Source of the DNA: Mycobacterium bohemicum DSM 44277
GTDB lineage: Bacteria; Actinomycetota; Actinomycetes; Mycobacteriales; Mycobacteriaceae
Length of the DNA: 64,000 nt
NCBI RefSeq assembly: GCF_001053185.1
Contig: NZ_CSTD01000002.1
Location: forward strand, 193,577 to 257,576
Direction: 5' to 3'
The notes beneath the pieces were generated by a model. The model ran no database searches. It saw only the letters and a program-made list of their open reading frames with translations, and was not told the DNA's origin. The translations under genes were made by a program, and so were the position numbers. Below, one piece after another: positions 15,986 through 25,728 of this stretch; position 1 is the first letter of the stretch; every line of letters begins with the position of its first letter.

Positions 15986-17788
15986 ATGCGTGAATTCAGC
16001 GTCGAGGCCGGCTTCTCGGTCGGAGAGCGTGACCACATCGTCAGCAGCGTCTACTCGCATGAGCGCGAGGACCCGAACCATGTGATCTTTCAGCGCCTCG
16101 TCGGCGGCGCGTGGGTGGACGTGACGTGTGCCCAGGTGGCGCAGCAGGTGCGCGAGGCCGCGCTCGGGCTGATCGCCGAGGGCGTGAACGCCGGGGACCG
16201 GGTGGCGATCCTGTCGGGCACCCGCTACGAGTGGGTGATCCTCGACTACGCCATCCTCTCGGTCGGCGCGGTCACCGTGCCGATCTATGACACGTCCTCG
16301 GCCGAGCAGGTTCGCTGGGTGCTGGAGGATTCCGGCGCCGTGCTGGTGATCGCCGAGACCGATGCGCATGTCCGGCTGGTCAAGGAGCTGACCGACGAGC
16401 TGCCGAACCTGCGCATGATTCTGGATCTGGAGTCCGGCGGCACCCCGGCGCTGGAGCAGCTCGCCGAGGCCGGCAGGTCGGTGGACGTGGCCCGGCTCGA
16501 CGAGAGGCTGGCCGGGCTGCGTTCGGCCGATGCGGCCACCTTGATCTACACCTCGGGCACGACGGGTCGGCCGAAGGGCTGCCAGCTGACGCACTCCAAC
16601 CTGCTCTACGAGACCCGCGGGGCCAAGGAGTGCCTCCCCACCCTGCTGCAGAAGGGCGAGCGGCTGCTGGTGTTTCTGCCGCTGGCGCACGTCCTGGCGC
16701 GTTCGCTGTCCATGTCGGCGTTCGCCAACAAGGTCACTCTCGGCTACACCAGCGACATCAAGAACCTGGTGCCGACGCTGGCCGTGTTCAAACCCACGTT
16801 GGTGGTGTCGGTGCCCCGGGTGTTCGAAAAGGTTTACAACACAGCCGAATTGAGCGCCCGGGATGGCGGCAGGGGCTGGATCTTCGACCTCGCGGCCCGC
16901 ACCGCCATCGAGTGGAGCACCGCGCTGGACACCGGTGGTCCCGGCGCGCTGTTGCGGGCCCGGCACGCCCTGTTCGACCGGCTGGTGTACCACAAGCTGC
17001 GCGCCGCCCTGGGCGGCAACTGCCGCGCCGCGGCGTCCGGCGGGGCGCCGCTGGGCAAGCGGCTGTGCCACTTCTACCGGGGCGTCGGGCTGACGGTCTA
17101 TGAGGGTTACGGCCTGACCGAGACCAGTTCGGCCATCACCATCAACCGGCTCGGTGAGGAGCGGGTGGGGACGGTCGGAAAGCTGTTGCCGGGCAACAGC
17201 ATGGCGATCGCCAACGACGGCGAAGTGCTGGTGCGCGGCGGCGTGGTGTTCGGCGGCTATTGGCACAACCCGAATGCCACCGAGGAGGCGATCGTCAACG
17301 GGTGGTTTCACACCGGTGACCTCGGGTCGGTGGACAAGGACGGGTTTTTGTCGATCGTGGGACGGAAGAAGGAAATCATCGTCACCGCCGGCGGGAAGAA
17401 CGTCGCCCCCGCCGTGCTGGAGGACCAGCTGCGGGCGCATCCCCTGATCAGCCAGGCGATGGTGGTGGGGGACAACAGGCCGTTCGTGGCCGCGCTCGTC
17501 GCGATCGACCCGGAGGGCTTCGACGTGTGGAAGCAGCACCACGGCAAGGACGCCACCGCCTCGGTTGCGGACCTGGCCGGCGATCCCGACCTGGTGACCG
17601 AGATCGATCAGGCCGTCAAAGCCGCCAATCGAACGGTGTCCCACGCCGAGTCGATCCGCAAATTTCACATCCTGCCGGTCGACTTCACCGTGCTCACCGG
17701 TGAGTTGACGCCCACCCTGAAGGTGAAGCGCAACGTGGTGGCCGAGCGGTTCGCCGACGAGATCGAGGCGCTCTACAGCAAGCGGTGA
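15986..17788 (+). CDS. Long-chain fatty acyl-CoA synthetase (FadD15-like)
   Basis: A 600-residue ANL-family enzyme that activates fatty acids with ATP and CoA. The AMP-binding P-loop [13 protein letters not shown] is at about 186-198. The [10 protein letters not shown] motif near 373-382 and [24 protein letters not shown] in the hinge region are also present. Length and overall sequence are most like M. tuberculosis FadD15 (600 residues, recalled); orthology is not claimed because this locus differs. It is followed after about 125 nt by an extended SDR and then Tgs2, which suggests a role in storage lipid or wax synthesis. Confidence 0.88.
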   Translation: MREFSVEAGFSVGERDHIVSSVYSHEREDPNHVIFQRLVGGAWVDVTCAQVAQQVREAALGLIAEGVNAGDRVAILSGTRYEWVILDYAILSVGAVTVPIYDTSSAEQVRWVLEDSGAVLVIAETDAHVRLVKELTDELPNLRMILDLESGGTPALEQLAEAGRSVDVARLDERLAGLRSADAATLIYTSGTTGRPKGCQLTHSNLLYETRGAKECLPTLLQKGERLLVFLPLAHVLARSLSMSAFANKVTLGYTSDIKNLVPTLAVFKPTLVVSVPRVFEKVYNTAELSARDGGRGWIFDLAARTAIEWSTALDTGGPGALLRARHALFDRLVYHKLRAALGGNCRAAASGGAPLGKRLCHFYRGVGLTVYEGYGLTETSSAITINRLGEERVGTVGKLLPGNSMAIANDGEVLVRGGVVFGGYWHNPNATEEAIVNGWFHTGDLGSVDKDGFLSIVGRKKEIIVTAGGKNVAPAVLEDQLRAHPLISQAMVVGDNRPFVAALVAIDPEGFDVWKQHHGKDATASVADLAGDPDLVTEIDQAVKAANRTVSHAESIRKFHILPVDFTVLTGELTPTLKVKRNVVAERFADEIEALYSKR

Positions 17789-17914
17789 GACCCGTCGCGC
17801 CCAACCAGAGGACTAAGGGCGCCCAGCAGGGGTCCAAAGACTCGTTTCACCGACGCCGGTGATCGATAGCGTCTATTGGGGTCCGGCCGGCCAGGAAGGG
17901 GCAGGAGGGTACTG

Positions 17915-18991
17915 ATGACAGTCTTGATGACCGGTTTTCCCGGCTTCTTGGGCAGCGCGTTGCTGCCGAGCATCCTCAAACGGACCGATGGATCGGCAAT
18001 ATGCCTGGTGCAAAACAAGTTTCGCCTGCTGGCGCAGCAGCGGGTCGACGAGATGAGCGCGGCCGATCCGTTCCTGGAGGGACGCATCAGGCTGGTCGAC
18101 GGCGACATCACCCAACCCGGGCTCGGACTCGGCGCGGACGACCTGGCCGAGGTCGGCGAGGCGTGGCATCTGGCCGCCGCGTACGACCTGACCGTGCCCC
18201 GCGACGTGGCGGTCCGAGTCAACGTGGACGGCACCCGCAACGTCCTGGACGCGCTGCAGCGCTGTCCCAAACTGACTCGCCTGCACTACTTCAGCACCTG
18301 CTATGTCAGCGGGCGATACGCCGGCCCCTTCGGCGAGGACGATCTGGACGTCGGTGCTCCGTTCAACAACTACTACGAGGAGACCAAGAACCTGGCCGAG
18401 GCGGACGTCCGCTGGCACATGGACGCGGGCATGCCGGCCACCATCTATCGCCCCTCCATCGTCGTCGGTGACAGCCGCACCGGCGAGACACAGAAATTCG
18501 ACGGACCGTATTTCGTCATGCAGTGGCTGCTGCGACAGCCCCGGTACGCGATCCTTCCCATGGCCGGGGATCCCACGGCGACGCGGGTCAACGTGGTGCC
18601 GCGCGACTTCGTGATCGACGCCGTCGCATATTTGAGCGGCCTGCCCGCGTCGGAGGGAAGGACCTATCAGCTTGCGGATCCCAGCCCCCTGACCGTCGCC
18701 GAGATGACCGACGTGATCGCCGAGGCAACCGGGCGCCGACTGATCAAGGTTCCCTTGCCGCGGACGGTGGCCAAGGCGTCGCTGCGGCAGGTACCGGGGC
18801 TCTACCGCGTGATGCGAATCCCGCCCGAGGCGGTCGACTATTTCACCCATCCCACCTTCTATCTGACCGACCATTGCCGCGCGGACCTGGCCGGCAGCGG
18901 AATCGAGGCACCCTCCTTCCGCAGTTACGTCGACCGGCTCGTCGAGTACCTCCGCAGCCATCGCGAAGTCGGTTCGGCGGCAATGTTCTAA
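17915..18991 (+). CDS. Extended SDR (thioester reductase / epimerase-like)
   Basis: A 358-residue NAD(P)-binding protein. LMTGFPGFLGSALLP (GxxGFLG) is the cofactor motif of the thioester-reductase/fatty acyl-CoA reductase-like group. NVDGTRNVLDALQ follows, and YYEETKNLAE holds the Tyr-x3-Lys pair (counted from the second Tyr). IYRPSIVVGDSRTGE is also typical. The ATG at 17915 is preceded by AGGAGGG. Flanked by an acyl-CoA synthetase and a WS/DGAT gene, it could reduce acyl-CoA to aldehyde or alcohol for wax esters; a sugar or sterol dehydrogenase role cannot be excluded. Confidence 0.72.
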   Translation: MTVLMTGFPGFLGSALLPSILKRTDGSAICLVQNKFRLLAQQRVDEMSAADPFLEGRIRLVDGDITQPGLGLGADDLAEVGEAWHLAAAYDLTVPRDVAVRVNVDGTRNVLDALQRCPKLTRLHYFSTCYVSGRYAGPFGEDDLDVGAPFNNYYEETKNLAEADVRWHMDAGMPATIYRPSIVVGDSRTGETQKFDGPYFVMQWLLRQPRYAILPMAGDPTATRVNVVPRDFVIDAVAYLSGLPASEGRTYQLADPSPLTVAEMTDVIAEATGRRLIKVPLPRTVAKASLRQVPGLYRVMRIPPEAVDYFTHPTFYLTDHCRADLAGSGIEAPSFRSYVDRLVEYLRSHREVGSAAMF

Positions 18992-19033
18992 ACAGCCCTT
19001 CGCCTGGCCCGGGAATCGCGGTCTAATGGGCGG

Positions 19034-20389
19034 ATGGAACTGATGACGCCCACCGACGCGATCTTTCTGCTGGGGGAGTCGCGCGAGCACCCCATGCACG
19101 TCGGGGGCTTGCAGTTGTTCGAGCGGCCGCCGGGCGCCGGTCGCGGCTTCGTTCGCGAGTTCTACGACCAGCTGATCGCCCAGCGGGACATTCAGCCCAC
19201 CTTCCTCAAGCGCCCGGCGACGTTCGTCGGCGGCATCGCGAACCTGGGCTGGTCCTACGACAAGAACATCGACATCGACTACCACGTCCGCCGCTCGGCG
19301 CTGCCGTCACCGGGGCGGGTTCGTGAGTTGCTCGAGGTGAGTTCGCGCTGGCACAGCAGCCTGCTCGATCGCCACCGTCCCCTGTGGGAGACCCACATCA
19401 TCGAAGGCCTCAAGGACGGCCGGTTCGCGATCTACACCAAGGTGCACCACGCACTGCTCGACGGGGTGTCGGCGCAGAAGCTGATGCAGCGCGCCCTGTC
19501 CACCGACCCCGACGACGCGGAGATCCGGGCGCCCTGGACCTTGCCGAAGCGCAAGCGGAAATCCACCCCCTCGTCGCCGCTGAGTTCGTTGCTGCGTTCG
19601 GCGGGATCCCTTGCGGCGCTTGCTCCTTCAACTGTCTCGATGGCGCGCGCGGCGCTGCTCGAGCAGCAGCTGACGCTGCCGTTCGGCGCCCCGCGCACCA
19701 TGCTGAACGTCAAGATCGGCGGTGCCCGCCGATGCGCCGCGCAGTCGTGGTCGCTGGAGCGCATCAAAGCCGTCAAGCGGGCAGCGGGCGTCACCGTCAA
19801 CGACGTCGTGCTGGCGATGTGTTCGGGTGCACTGCGCTACTACCTACTCGAGCGAAACGCCCTCCCGGACACCCCGCTGATCGCGATGGTCCCCGTGAGC
19901 CTGCGCACCGAGGAGGAGGCCGACGCCGGCGGCAACCTCGTCGGGGCGATCCTGTGCAACCTCGGCACCGACGCCGACGACCCCGCGACGCGGTTGCAGA
20001 CCGTCAGCGAATCTATGCGCAGCAACAAACAGGTCTTCTCGCAATTGCCGCGGTTCCAGGCCCTGGCGTTGTCCGCGTTCAACATGGCGCCGCTGGCCCT
20101 GGCGGCCGTTCCCGGCTGGGTGTCGTCGACGTCGCCGCCGTTCAACATCGTCATATCGAATGTCCCCGGGCCCACCCAGCCGCTGTACTGCGGCGGGGCC
20201 CGACTCGACGGCAACTACCCGTTCTCGATCGTGCTGGACGGGCAGGCCCTGAATATCACCCTGTCCAACAACGCCGGCAATCTGGACTTCGGTCTGGTCG
20301 GTTGCCGGCGCAGCGTCCCGCACCTGCAGCGGCTGCTCGCGCATTTGGAGTCCTCGCTCAAGGACCTGGAACGCGCCGTGGGGATTTGA
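19034..20389 (+). CDS. tgs2: Wax ester synthase / diacylglycerol acyltransferase (WS/DGAT)
   Basis: A 451-residue acyl-CoA-dependent acyltransferase that makes triacylglycerol or wax ester. The catalytic HHxxxDG motif is HHALLDG at 138-144. Later conserved blocks are VTVNDVVLAMCSGALR and FNIVISNVPGP. The symbol is given because the following Nudix gene, 4 nt away, reproduces the M. tuberculosis Rv3734c (tgs2)/Rv3733c arrangement as recalled. A second WS/DGAT gene lies at 32649. The enzyme is probably membrane-associated through hydrophobic helices. Confidence 0.85.
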   Translation: MELMTPTDAIFLLGESREHPMHVGGLQLFERPPGAGRGFVREFYDQLIAQRDIQPTFLKRPATFVGGIANLGWSYDKNIDIDYHVRRSALPSPGRVRELLEVSSRWHSSLLDRHRPLWETHIIEGLKDGRFAIYTKVHHALLDGVSAQKLMQRALSTDPDDAEIRAPWTLPKRKRKSTPSSPLSSLLRSAGSLAALAPSTVSMARAALLEQQLTLPFGAPRTMLNVKIGGARRCAAQSWSLERIKAVKRAAGVTVNDVVLAMCSGALRYYLLERNALPDTPLIAMVPVSLRTEEEADAGGNLVGAILCNLGTDADDPATRLQTVSESMRSNKQVFSQLPRFQALALSAFNMAPLALAAVPGWVSSTSPPFNIVISNVPGPTQPLYCGGARLDGNYPFSIVLDGQALNITLSNNAGNLDFGLVGCRRSVPHLQRLLAHLESSLKDLERAVGI

Positions 20390-20393
20390 CCGG

Positions 20394-20879
20394 TTGGCCA
20401 AGCTCAGCGCGGGCGTGCTGCTGTACCGAACGCGTGACGCCGTCGTCGAAGTCCTCATCGCCCATCCCGGCGGCCCGTTCTGGGCGCGCAAGGACGACGG
20501 GGCCTGGTCGATCCCGAAGGGGGAGTACGGCGAGTCCGACGATCCGTGGGAGGCCGCCGCGCGTGAGTTCTCCGAGGAACTCGGGCTCCCGCTGCCGCCC
20601 GGGCCGCGGGTGGACCTCGGGGCCCTGAAACAGCCCGGCGGCAAGGTGGTCACCGCCTTTGCCATCGGGGCCGACCTCGACATCGCCCAAGCGCGCAGCA
20701 ACACCTTCCTGTTGGAGTGGCCCAAAGGCTCGGGCACAATGCGGGAGTTCCCGGAGGTCGACCGGGTCGGCTGGTTTGCGGTAGCGCGGGCGCGCGCCAA
20801 GCTGCTCACGGGGCAGCGCGAATTCCTCGACCGCTTGATGACGGCTCCCGCGCTGGCCGGATTGAACGAAGGGATCTAA
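20394..20879 (+). CDS. Nudix hydrolase
   Basis: A 161-residue Nudix protein. The Nudix helix reads REFSEELGL at residues 57-65, preceded by WSIPKGEYGESDDPWEAA. The usual first Glu of the box appears as Asp. It would hydrolyse a nucleoside diphosphate-linked substrate; which one is unknown. The best start is TTG at 20394, 4 nt after the tgs2 stop, and it ends 3 nt before the dehalogenase gene, so all three are probably one transcript. Confidence 0.85.
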   Translation: MAKLSAGVLLYRTRDAVVEVLIAHPGGPFWARKDDGAWSIPKGEYGESDDPWEAAAREFSEELGLPLPPGPRVDLGALKQPGGKVVTAFAIGADLDIAQARSNTFLLEWPKGSGTMREFPEVDRVGWFAVARARAKLLTGQREFLDRLMTAPALAGLNEGI

Positions 20880-20882
20880 ACC

Positions 20883-21788
20883 ATGCAGAGTGTGCGGACA
20901 CCCGATGACCGGTTCGACGATGTCCCCGACTTCCCTTACGCCCCAAACTATTCCGAGATCCCCGACGCCGAGGGCGGGACGCTGCGGGTCGCCTGGGTCA
21001 CCGACGGGCCGCAGGACGCCGATCCGGTTCTCATGCTGCACGGCGAGCCGTCGTGGTCGTACCTGTACCGCAAGATGATTCCGATTCTCGCCGATGCCGG
21101 GCATCGCGTCGTCTGCCCGGACCTGGTCGGGTTCGGCCGTTCGGACAAGCCGACCCGCATCGGGGACCACACGTATGCGCGCCACGTCGAATGGATGCGG
21201 GCCCTGCTCTTCGACGAGATTGATCTGCGGAACGTGACCCTGGTGGGCCAGGACTGGGGCGGGCTGATCGGATTGCGGCTTGCCGCAGAGCATCCCGATC
21301 GGTTCGCCAGGCTGGTCGTGGCGAACACCGGTCTGCCCAACGGCGAGCAGCCGATGGCCGAGATCTGGTGGCGGTTCCGCGAGGCCATCACGACCGCGCC
21401 GGAGATCAACGTCGGGTGGTTCGTGCAGGGCGGCTGCCGTCAGCAGATAAGCGACGAGGTCCGCGCCGGCTACGACGCGCCGTTCCCCTCCGACGAGTAC
21501 TGCGCCGGGCCCCGCGCCATGCCCGGCCTGGTACCCACGTCACCGGACGACCCGGCGGCCGAGGCCAACAAGGCGGCGTGGTCCAAGCTCGCGGCGAGCC
21601 CGACGCCGATGCTCGTCGCCTTCAGCGACGGCGACCCGATCACCGGGCCGATGGGCGCGATCTTCCAGCGCGAGATGCGCGGCGCGCAGGGCATCGAGCA
21701 CCCGGTGATCCGCGGCGCCGGGCACTTCCTGCAGGAGGACGCCGGCGAAGAGCTGGCCGGTCACATCGTGGAGTTCCTGCGGCGCTGA
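20883..21788 (+). CDS. Haloalkane dehalogenase (alpha/beta hydrolase, HLD-I type)
   Basis: A 301-residue alpha/beta hydrolase. HGEPSWSYLYRKM gives the oxyanion-side HGEPSW motif. The nucleophile Asp124 is followed by the halide-binding Trp125 in VGQDWGGL, and the catalytic His lies near 281 in GAGHFLQED. This combination is characteristic of haloalkane dehalogenases of subfamily I, such as the mycobacterial DmbB/DhmA group. It would release halide from haloalkanes; the physiological substrate is not known. It begins 3 nt after the Nudix stop. Confidence 0.85.
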   Translation: MQSVRTPDDRFDDVPDFPYAPNYSEIPDAEGGTLRVAWVTDGPQDADPVLMLHGEPSWSYLYRKMIPILADAGHRVVCPDLVGFGRSDKPTRIGDHTYARHVEWMRALLFDEIDLRNVTLVGQDWGGLIGLRLAAEHPDRFARLVVANTGLPNGEQPMAEIWWRFREAITTAPEINVGWFVQGGCRQQISDEVRAGYDAPFPSDEYCAGPRAMPGLVPTSPDDPAAEANKAAWSKLAASPTPMLVAFSDGDPITGPMGAIFQREMRGAQGIEHPVIRGAGHFLQEDAGEELAGHIVEFLRR

Positions 21789-21812
21789 GCCGGTCGCGCG
21801 GGCGGGCACAAT

Positions 21813-23045
21813 GTGAACATGACGATCACGCCCGCGCAGGCGGAGCCGCGGGGGCTGGTGCTGCAATTGCTCGACCCGGCCAACCGGGCCGACCCCTATC
21901 CGATCTACGCGCGGTTCCGCGAGGTCGGGCCGGTCTCGTTGCCCGACGCCAACCTGGTCGTCTTCTCCAGCTACCGCGACTGCGACGAGGTGCTGCGGCA
22001 TCCATCCTCGAGCAGCGCCTTCACGAATTCGACGGCAATGAAGAAGCGGATCGAGGCCGGCACGCTGCAGCGCCGGCCGTTCCCGCCGGGGTTCCTGTTC
22101 CTGGATCCGCCCGATCACACCCGCCTGCGCAAGTTGGTCAGCAAGGCGTTCGCGCCGCGCGTCGTCAACGCGTTGCAGCCCGGCATCGCGGCGTTGGTCG
22201 ACGATCTGCTCGATGCCATGGTCGACCGGTGCGATGTCGTCGGTGACTTCGCCTACCCGCTGCCGGTGGCGGTGATCTGCCGGCTGCTGGGTGTACCGCT
22301 GGAAGACGAGCCGGAGTTCAGCCGGGCGTCGGCGGTGCTGGCGCAGGCGCTGGATCCGTTCGCCGCCGTCACCGGCGTGCCGGCGGAGGTGGTCCAGGAG
22401 CGGACGCAGGCGGTCGGGCGGCTGCGCGGGTACTTCCACGCCATGATCGAACGTCGCCGGGCTCGGCCCGGCGACGACTTGTTGTCGGCCCTGATCGCGG
22501 TGGAGGAGTCGGGCGACCAGCTGACCGAGGACGAGATCGTCTCGACCTGCAACCTGCTGCTGATCGCCGGCCATGAAACGACGGTGAACCTGATCGGCAA
22601 TGCCGTTTTGGCCATGCTGCGCAACCGGATTCAGTGGGCAGCGTTGGGCGCCGATCCGGGTTATGCGCCGGCGATCGTGGAGGAGACGTTGCGCTATGAC
22701 CCGCCCGTGCAGTTGATCGGCCGAATTGCGGCCCAAGACATGACAATTGGCGGCGTCGAGGTTCCGGCCGGGGACGCCATGATGCTGCTGGTGGCCGCCG
22801 CGCACCGCGACGCGGCCGAATTCGGCGCCCCCGATAGCTTCGATCCCGGTCGCAAAGCGCTGCGGCACCTGGGTTTTGGCCGTGGGGCCCATTATTGCCT
22901 GGGGGCACCGTTGGCCCGGCTGGAAGCCGGCGTGGCGCTGGCGGCGATCGCCGCGCGCTTCCCGCACGCGCGGCTGGTCGGCGAGCCGCGGTACAAGGCC
23001 AACGTCACGCTGCGTGGGTTGTCGGAGCTGACGCTGGCGGTCTAG
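21813..23045 (+). CDS. Cytochrome P450
   Basis: A 410-residue soluble bacterial P450. The I-helix motif is AGHETT at 252-257, the K-helix is ETLR at 291-294, and the haem loop FGRGAHYCLG at 355-364 has the thiolate Cys362. It needs a ferredoxin and reductase that are not encoded nearby. The CYP family cannot be named from sight. It follows the dehalogenase gene by 24 nt and is convergent with the small prohead-protease-like gene (3-nt gap). Confidence 0.92.
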   Translation: MNMTITPAQAEPRGLVLQLLDPANRADPYPIYARFREVGPVSLPDANLVVFSSYRDCDEVLRHPSSSSAFTNSTAMKKRIEAGTLQRRPFPPGFLFLDPPDHTRLRKLVSKAFAPRVVNALQPGIAALVDDLLDAMVDRCDVVGDFAYPLPVAVICRLLGVPLEDEPEFSRASAVLAQALDPFAAVTGVPAEVVQERTQAVGRLRGYFHAMIERRRARPGDDLLSALIAVEESGDQLTEDEIVSTCNLLLIAGHETTVNLIGNAVLAMLRNRIQWAALGADPGYAPAIVEETLRYDPPVQLIGRIAAQDMTIGGVEVPAGDAMMLLVAAAHRDAAEFGAPDSFDPGRKALRHLGFGRGAHYCLGAPLARLEAGVALAAIAARFPHARLVGEPRYKANVTLRGLSELTLAV

Positions 23046-23048
23046 GCG

Positions 23049-23417
23049 TCAGCCGCGCTCCCAGGGCGGGCTTTCGCCCATCTTCGCGTAGTACTTGGCC
23101 AGGTGGCTCTTGACGCGGTCGACGTCGCTTTTGGGCAGGTCGATGCCGCCGCGGGCGCCGTCCATGACCGCGCCCGCCGCCATGACTCCGCGCGGGACGG
23201 CCTTCAGGTCGCCGTCGACGACATCGGCGATCAGCAGCTTGTAGGCGGTGAAGTTGTCCTTCTTGTCGCCGTCGTACCAGACGTGTGCGTCGCGGTACTT
23301 CTGGTTCGGAGTGTCCTCGGCTCCGGCCCATGCGCGCACCCGCTTCTCGGCGGCGCCGCCGTCCCACTTGCGGTCCCGATCCGCCAGGGGCAAATCCTGA
23401 AACTTCGTAACAGACAT
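23049..23417 (-). CDS. Small protein resembling phage prohead-protease C-termini
   Basis: A 122-residue soluble protein. Its second half, FTAYKLLIADVVDGDLKAVP, then GAVMDGARGGIDLPKS and HLAKYYAKMGESPPW, resembles the conserved segment found in many actinobacterial and phage prohead-protease-related proteins. No protease active-site residues of that family are evident. The ATG at 23417 fits the conserved start SVTKFQDLPLADRDRKWDG. No other phage genes are present, so it may be a domesticated relic or an independent family. Confidence 0.65.
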   Translation of the reverse strand: MSVTKFQDLPLADRDRKWDGGAAEKRVRAWAGAEDTPNQKYRDAHVWYDGDKKDNFTAYKLLIADVVDGDLKAVPRGVMAAGAVMDGARGGIDLPKSDVDRVKSHLAKYYAKMGESPPWERG

Positions 23418-23472
23418 GCCGGTCGCGTGCCCGTCGGGAAGCGTACTCAAACGCCTCGGCGGCGACACGGGT

Positions 23473-24360
23473 TCACCGGCTTCCCGCGCCGCCACCGCTC
23501 TTGGTCAGGGTGAACTGGTTGATGTCGTTGTACCCCATGCGGAACATGTCGGCGCAGCCGGTCAGATACTTCATGTAGCGCTCGTAGACCACTTCGGACT
23601 GAATCTCGATCGCCTCGCTTCTGCGTGCCCGCAGCGCCCTGGCCCATATGTCGAGGGTCCTGGCGTAATGCAGCTGCAGCGACTGGCGGCGGGTCATCGT
23701 GAAACCCGCCTTGGCCGAGTGCTCCTTCACCATCTCGACCGTCGGCGTCTGACCCCCCGGAAAGATCTCGCTCACGATGAACTTGTGGAACCGCAGGAGA
23801 TCAAACGTAATCGGCAGGCCGAGCAGGGTCATCTCCCTTTCCGTCAAGTTGGTGATGGTGTGCAGCAGCATGACGCCGTCAGGGGGCAGGATCGTGTAGG
23901 CCAGAGCGAAGAAATCGTCGTACCGATCTTGACCGAAGTGCTCGAACGCCCCGATCGACACGATGCGGTCGACGGGCTCGTCGAACTGTTCCCATCCATT
24001 GAGCAACACCCGCCGGCGCCGCGGACTGTCCATCTCCCCGAACGACTTCTGGACGTGGGCGGCCTGGTTTTTCGACAACGTCAGGCCCACGACGTTCACG
24101 TCATACTTCTCGATGGCCCGACGCATGGTGGCCCCCCACCCGCAGCCGATGTCGAGCAAAGTCATGCCCGGCTGCAGGGCTAGCTTGCCCAACGCCAGGT
24201 CGATCTTGGCGAGCTGCGCCTCCTCCAATGTCATGTCCGGACGCTTGAAGTACGCGCAACTGTAAGTCTGGGTGGGGTCCAGAAATAACCGGAAGAAGTC
24301 GTCGGAGAGGTCGTAGTGTGCCTGCACCTCAGCGAAGTGAGGCGTCAACTTGTCAGCCAT
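23473..24360 (-). CDS. Mycolic acid cyclopropane synthase family methyltransferase (CmaA1-like)
   Basis: A 295-residue SAM-dependent enzyme that modifies double bonds of meromycolic acids. The SAM site is LLDIGCGWGATMRRA at about 68-82. FRLFLDPTQTYSCAYF (23-38), GAFEHFG and YMKYLTGCADMFR are family blocks. Recalled comparison puts it nearest CmaA1 in the C-terminal half and close to PcaA in the N-terminal half, so cis-cyclopropane formation is likely but the exact paralog is open. The ATG at 24360 is preferred to 24369 because GGGAGG lies at proper distance. Confidence 0.88.
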   Translation of the reverse strand: MADKLTPHFAEVQAHYDLSDDFFRLFLDPTQTYSCAYFKRPDMTLEEAQLAKIDLALGKLALQPGMTLLDIGCGWGATMRRAIEKYDVNVVGLTLSKNQAAHVQKSFGEMDSPRRRRVLLNGWEQFDEPVDRIVSIGAFEHFGQDRYDDFFALAYTILPPDGVMLLHTITNLTEREMTLLGLPITFDLLRFHKFIVSEIFPGGQTPTVEMVKEHSAKAGFTMTRRQSLQLHYARTLDIWARALRARRSEAIEIQSEVVYERYMKYLTGCADMFRMGYNDINQFTLTKSGGGAGSR

Positions 24361-24631
24361 CGATTTCATTCCCTCCCGACCCGACGGCCGCTAGGGGCGG
24401 ACATGGGGGGCGCCGAGAGATTCCCCCTCCATGCGCGCGCATTTCCCTATACACGCGCAGGTGCAGCCCTCGGTTCAGGCTGTCGGAGGACTTGACCGGC
24501 CCCTGGCCAGTTCACACCCGCACCGATCGGTGGCTGTGAAAATCGTTGATCTCAGCGGGCTTAGAGGAGGTCGGGCTATGAAGGATGTCGCGCTCACCGG
24601 TGTGATCGCGTTCTGGTTGCCGCCGGATCGG

Positions 24632-25717
24632 CTAGGGGCGCTGCGCTCCGAGGCCCGGGACGATGTCGCCGAGACTGAATGTCACCGGCTGTTCGAGTTG
24701 TTCGTAGGTGCACGACCGCGGGTCGCGATCGGGCCGCCACCGGTTGAACTGGGCGGTGTGACGGAACCGCCGGCCTTCCATGTGGTCGTAGCGAACCTCG
24801 ACCACGCGCTCGGGCCGCAGGGGGACGAACGAGAGGTCCTTGCCGGCGTTCCAGCGGGAGAACTCGTTCTTTCGCGGGGTCCGCTCGCCGGCTTCGTGGG
24901 CGGCCCAATTCCACGGATGGCCCTCGAAATCGGTGACGAGCGGCTGCAATTCGGCGAAAAGCCGCCGTCGTTCGGCCATCGGGAACGCGCCGATCACGCC
25001 GACCGACGCCAGCTGGCCCCCCGAAGATCCTTGGTCTTGGTAGAGGCCGAGCAGCAGCGAGCCGATCGCGTCGCCGCCGGACTTGTGCACCCGGTAGCCC
25101 GCGACCACGCAGTCCGCGGTCCGTTCGTGCTTGATCTTGAACATGACCCGCTTGTCGGGTTGATAGGTGACGGTCAACGGCTTGGCGATCACGCCGTCCA
25201 GACCCGCCCCCTCGAACTCGGAGAACCACCGCTGCGCCGTCTCCAGATCGGTGGTGGCCGGCGTGACGTGGATCGAGCGCCCGGCACCCACGGCGTCGAC
25301 CAGCGCGGCGCGGCGTTCGCGGAACGGCCGCCGGGTGTAGTCGTCGTCGCCCAGGGCCAGCAGGTCGAAGGCGATGAAGGACGCAGGTGTCGCGGTCGAG
25401 AGCATGCGCACCCGCGACTCCGCCGGGTGGATGCGTTGCTGCAGCGCCTCGAAGTCCAACCCGTGGTCGGTGGCGACGACGATCTCGCCGTCGATCACGC
25501 AGCGCCGGGGCAGTTCGGCGCGGACCGCGGCGACCAGTTCGGGGAAGTACCGGGTCATCGGGCGTTCGTTGCGGCTGCCGAGCTCGACCTCGTCGCCGTC
25601 GCGGAAGCAGATGGACCGGAACCCGTCCCACTTGGGCTCGTAGGACGCGTCCGCCGGAATCGACGGGACCGACTTCGCCAGCATGGGGGAGACGGGCGGC
25701 ATCACGGGGAGGTCCAT
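24632..25717 (-). CDS. ligC: ATP-dependent DNA ligase C
   Basis: A 361-residue ligase. Motif I is EPKWDGFR with the adenylated Lys29; IDGEIV (motif III) and FKIKHERTADCVVAGYR (motif V region) follow, and an OB-fold occupies the C-terminal third. The length and the adjacent, divergent primase-polymerase gene match mycobacterial LigC, recalled as Rv3731. LigC enzymes seal short gaps, in base excision repair with Prim-PolC or as backup in end joining. Only 11 bp separate its start codon from that of the polymerase gene. Confidence 0.93.
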   Translation of the reverse strand: MDLPVMPPVSPMLAKSVPSIPADASYEPKWDGFRSICFRDGDEVELGSRNERPMTRYFPELVAAVRAELPRRCVIDGEIVVATDHGLDFEALQQRIHPAESRVRMLSTATPASFIAFDLLALGDDDYTRRPFRERRAALVDAVGAGRSIHVTPATTDLETAQRWFSEFEGAGLDGVIAKPLTVTYQPDKRVMFKIKHERTADCVVAGYRVHKSGGDAIGSLLLGLYQDQGSSGGQLASVGVIGAFPMAERRRLFAELQPLVTDFEGHPWNWAAHEAGERTPRKNEFSRWNAGKDLSFVPLRPERVVEVRYDHMEGRRFRHTAQFNRWRPDRDPRSCTYEQLEQPVTFSLGDIVPGLGAQRP

Positions 25718-25728
25718 AGGCTGAGGAT

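Noticed and set aside
15896-17668. A 590-codon open frame on the minus strand
   Set aside because: Antisense to the acyl-CoA synthetase gene; composition typical of a shadow frame (rich in Arg, Gly, His and Val) and no motifs.
24578-24631. ATG with a good AGGAGG before it downstream of ligC
   Set aside because: The product (KDVALTGVIAFWLPPDRLG) runs at once into the antisense of ligC; no domain and no independent support.
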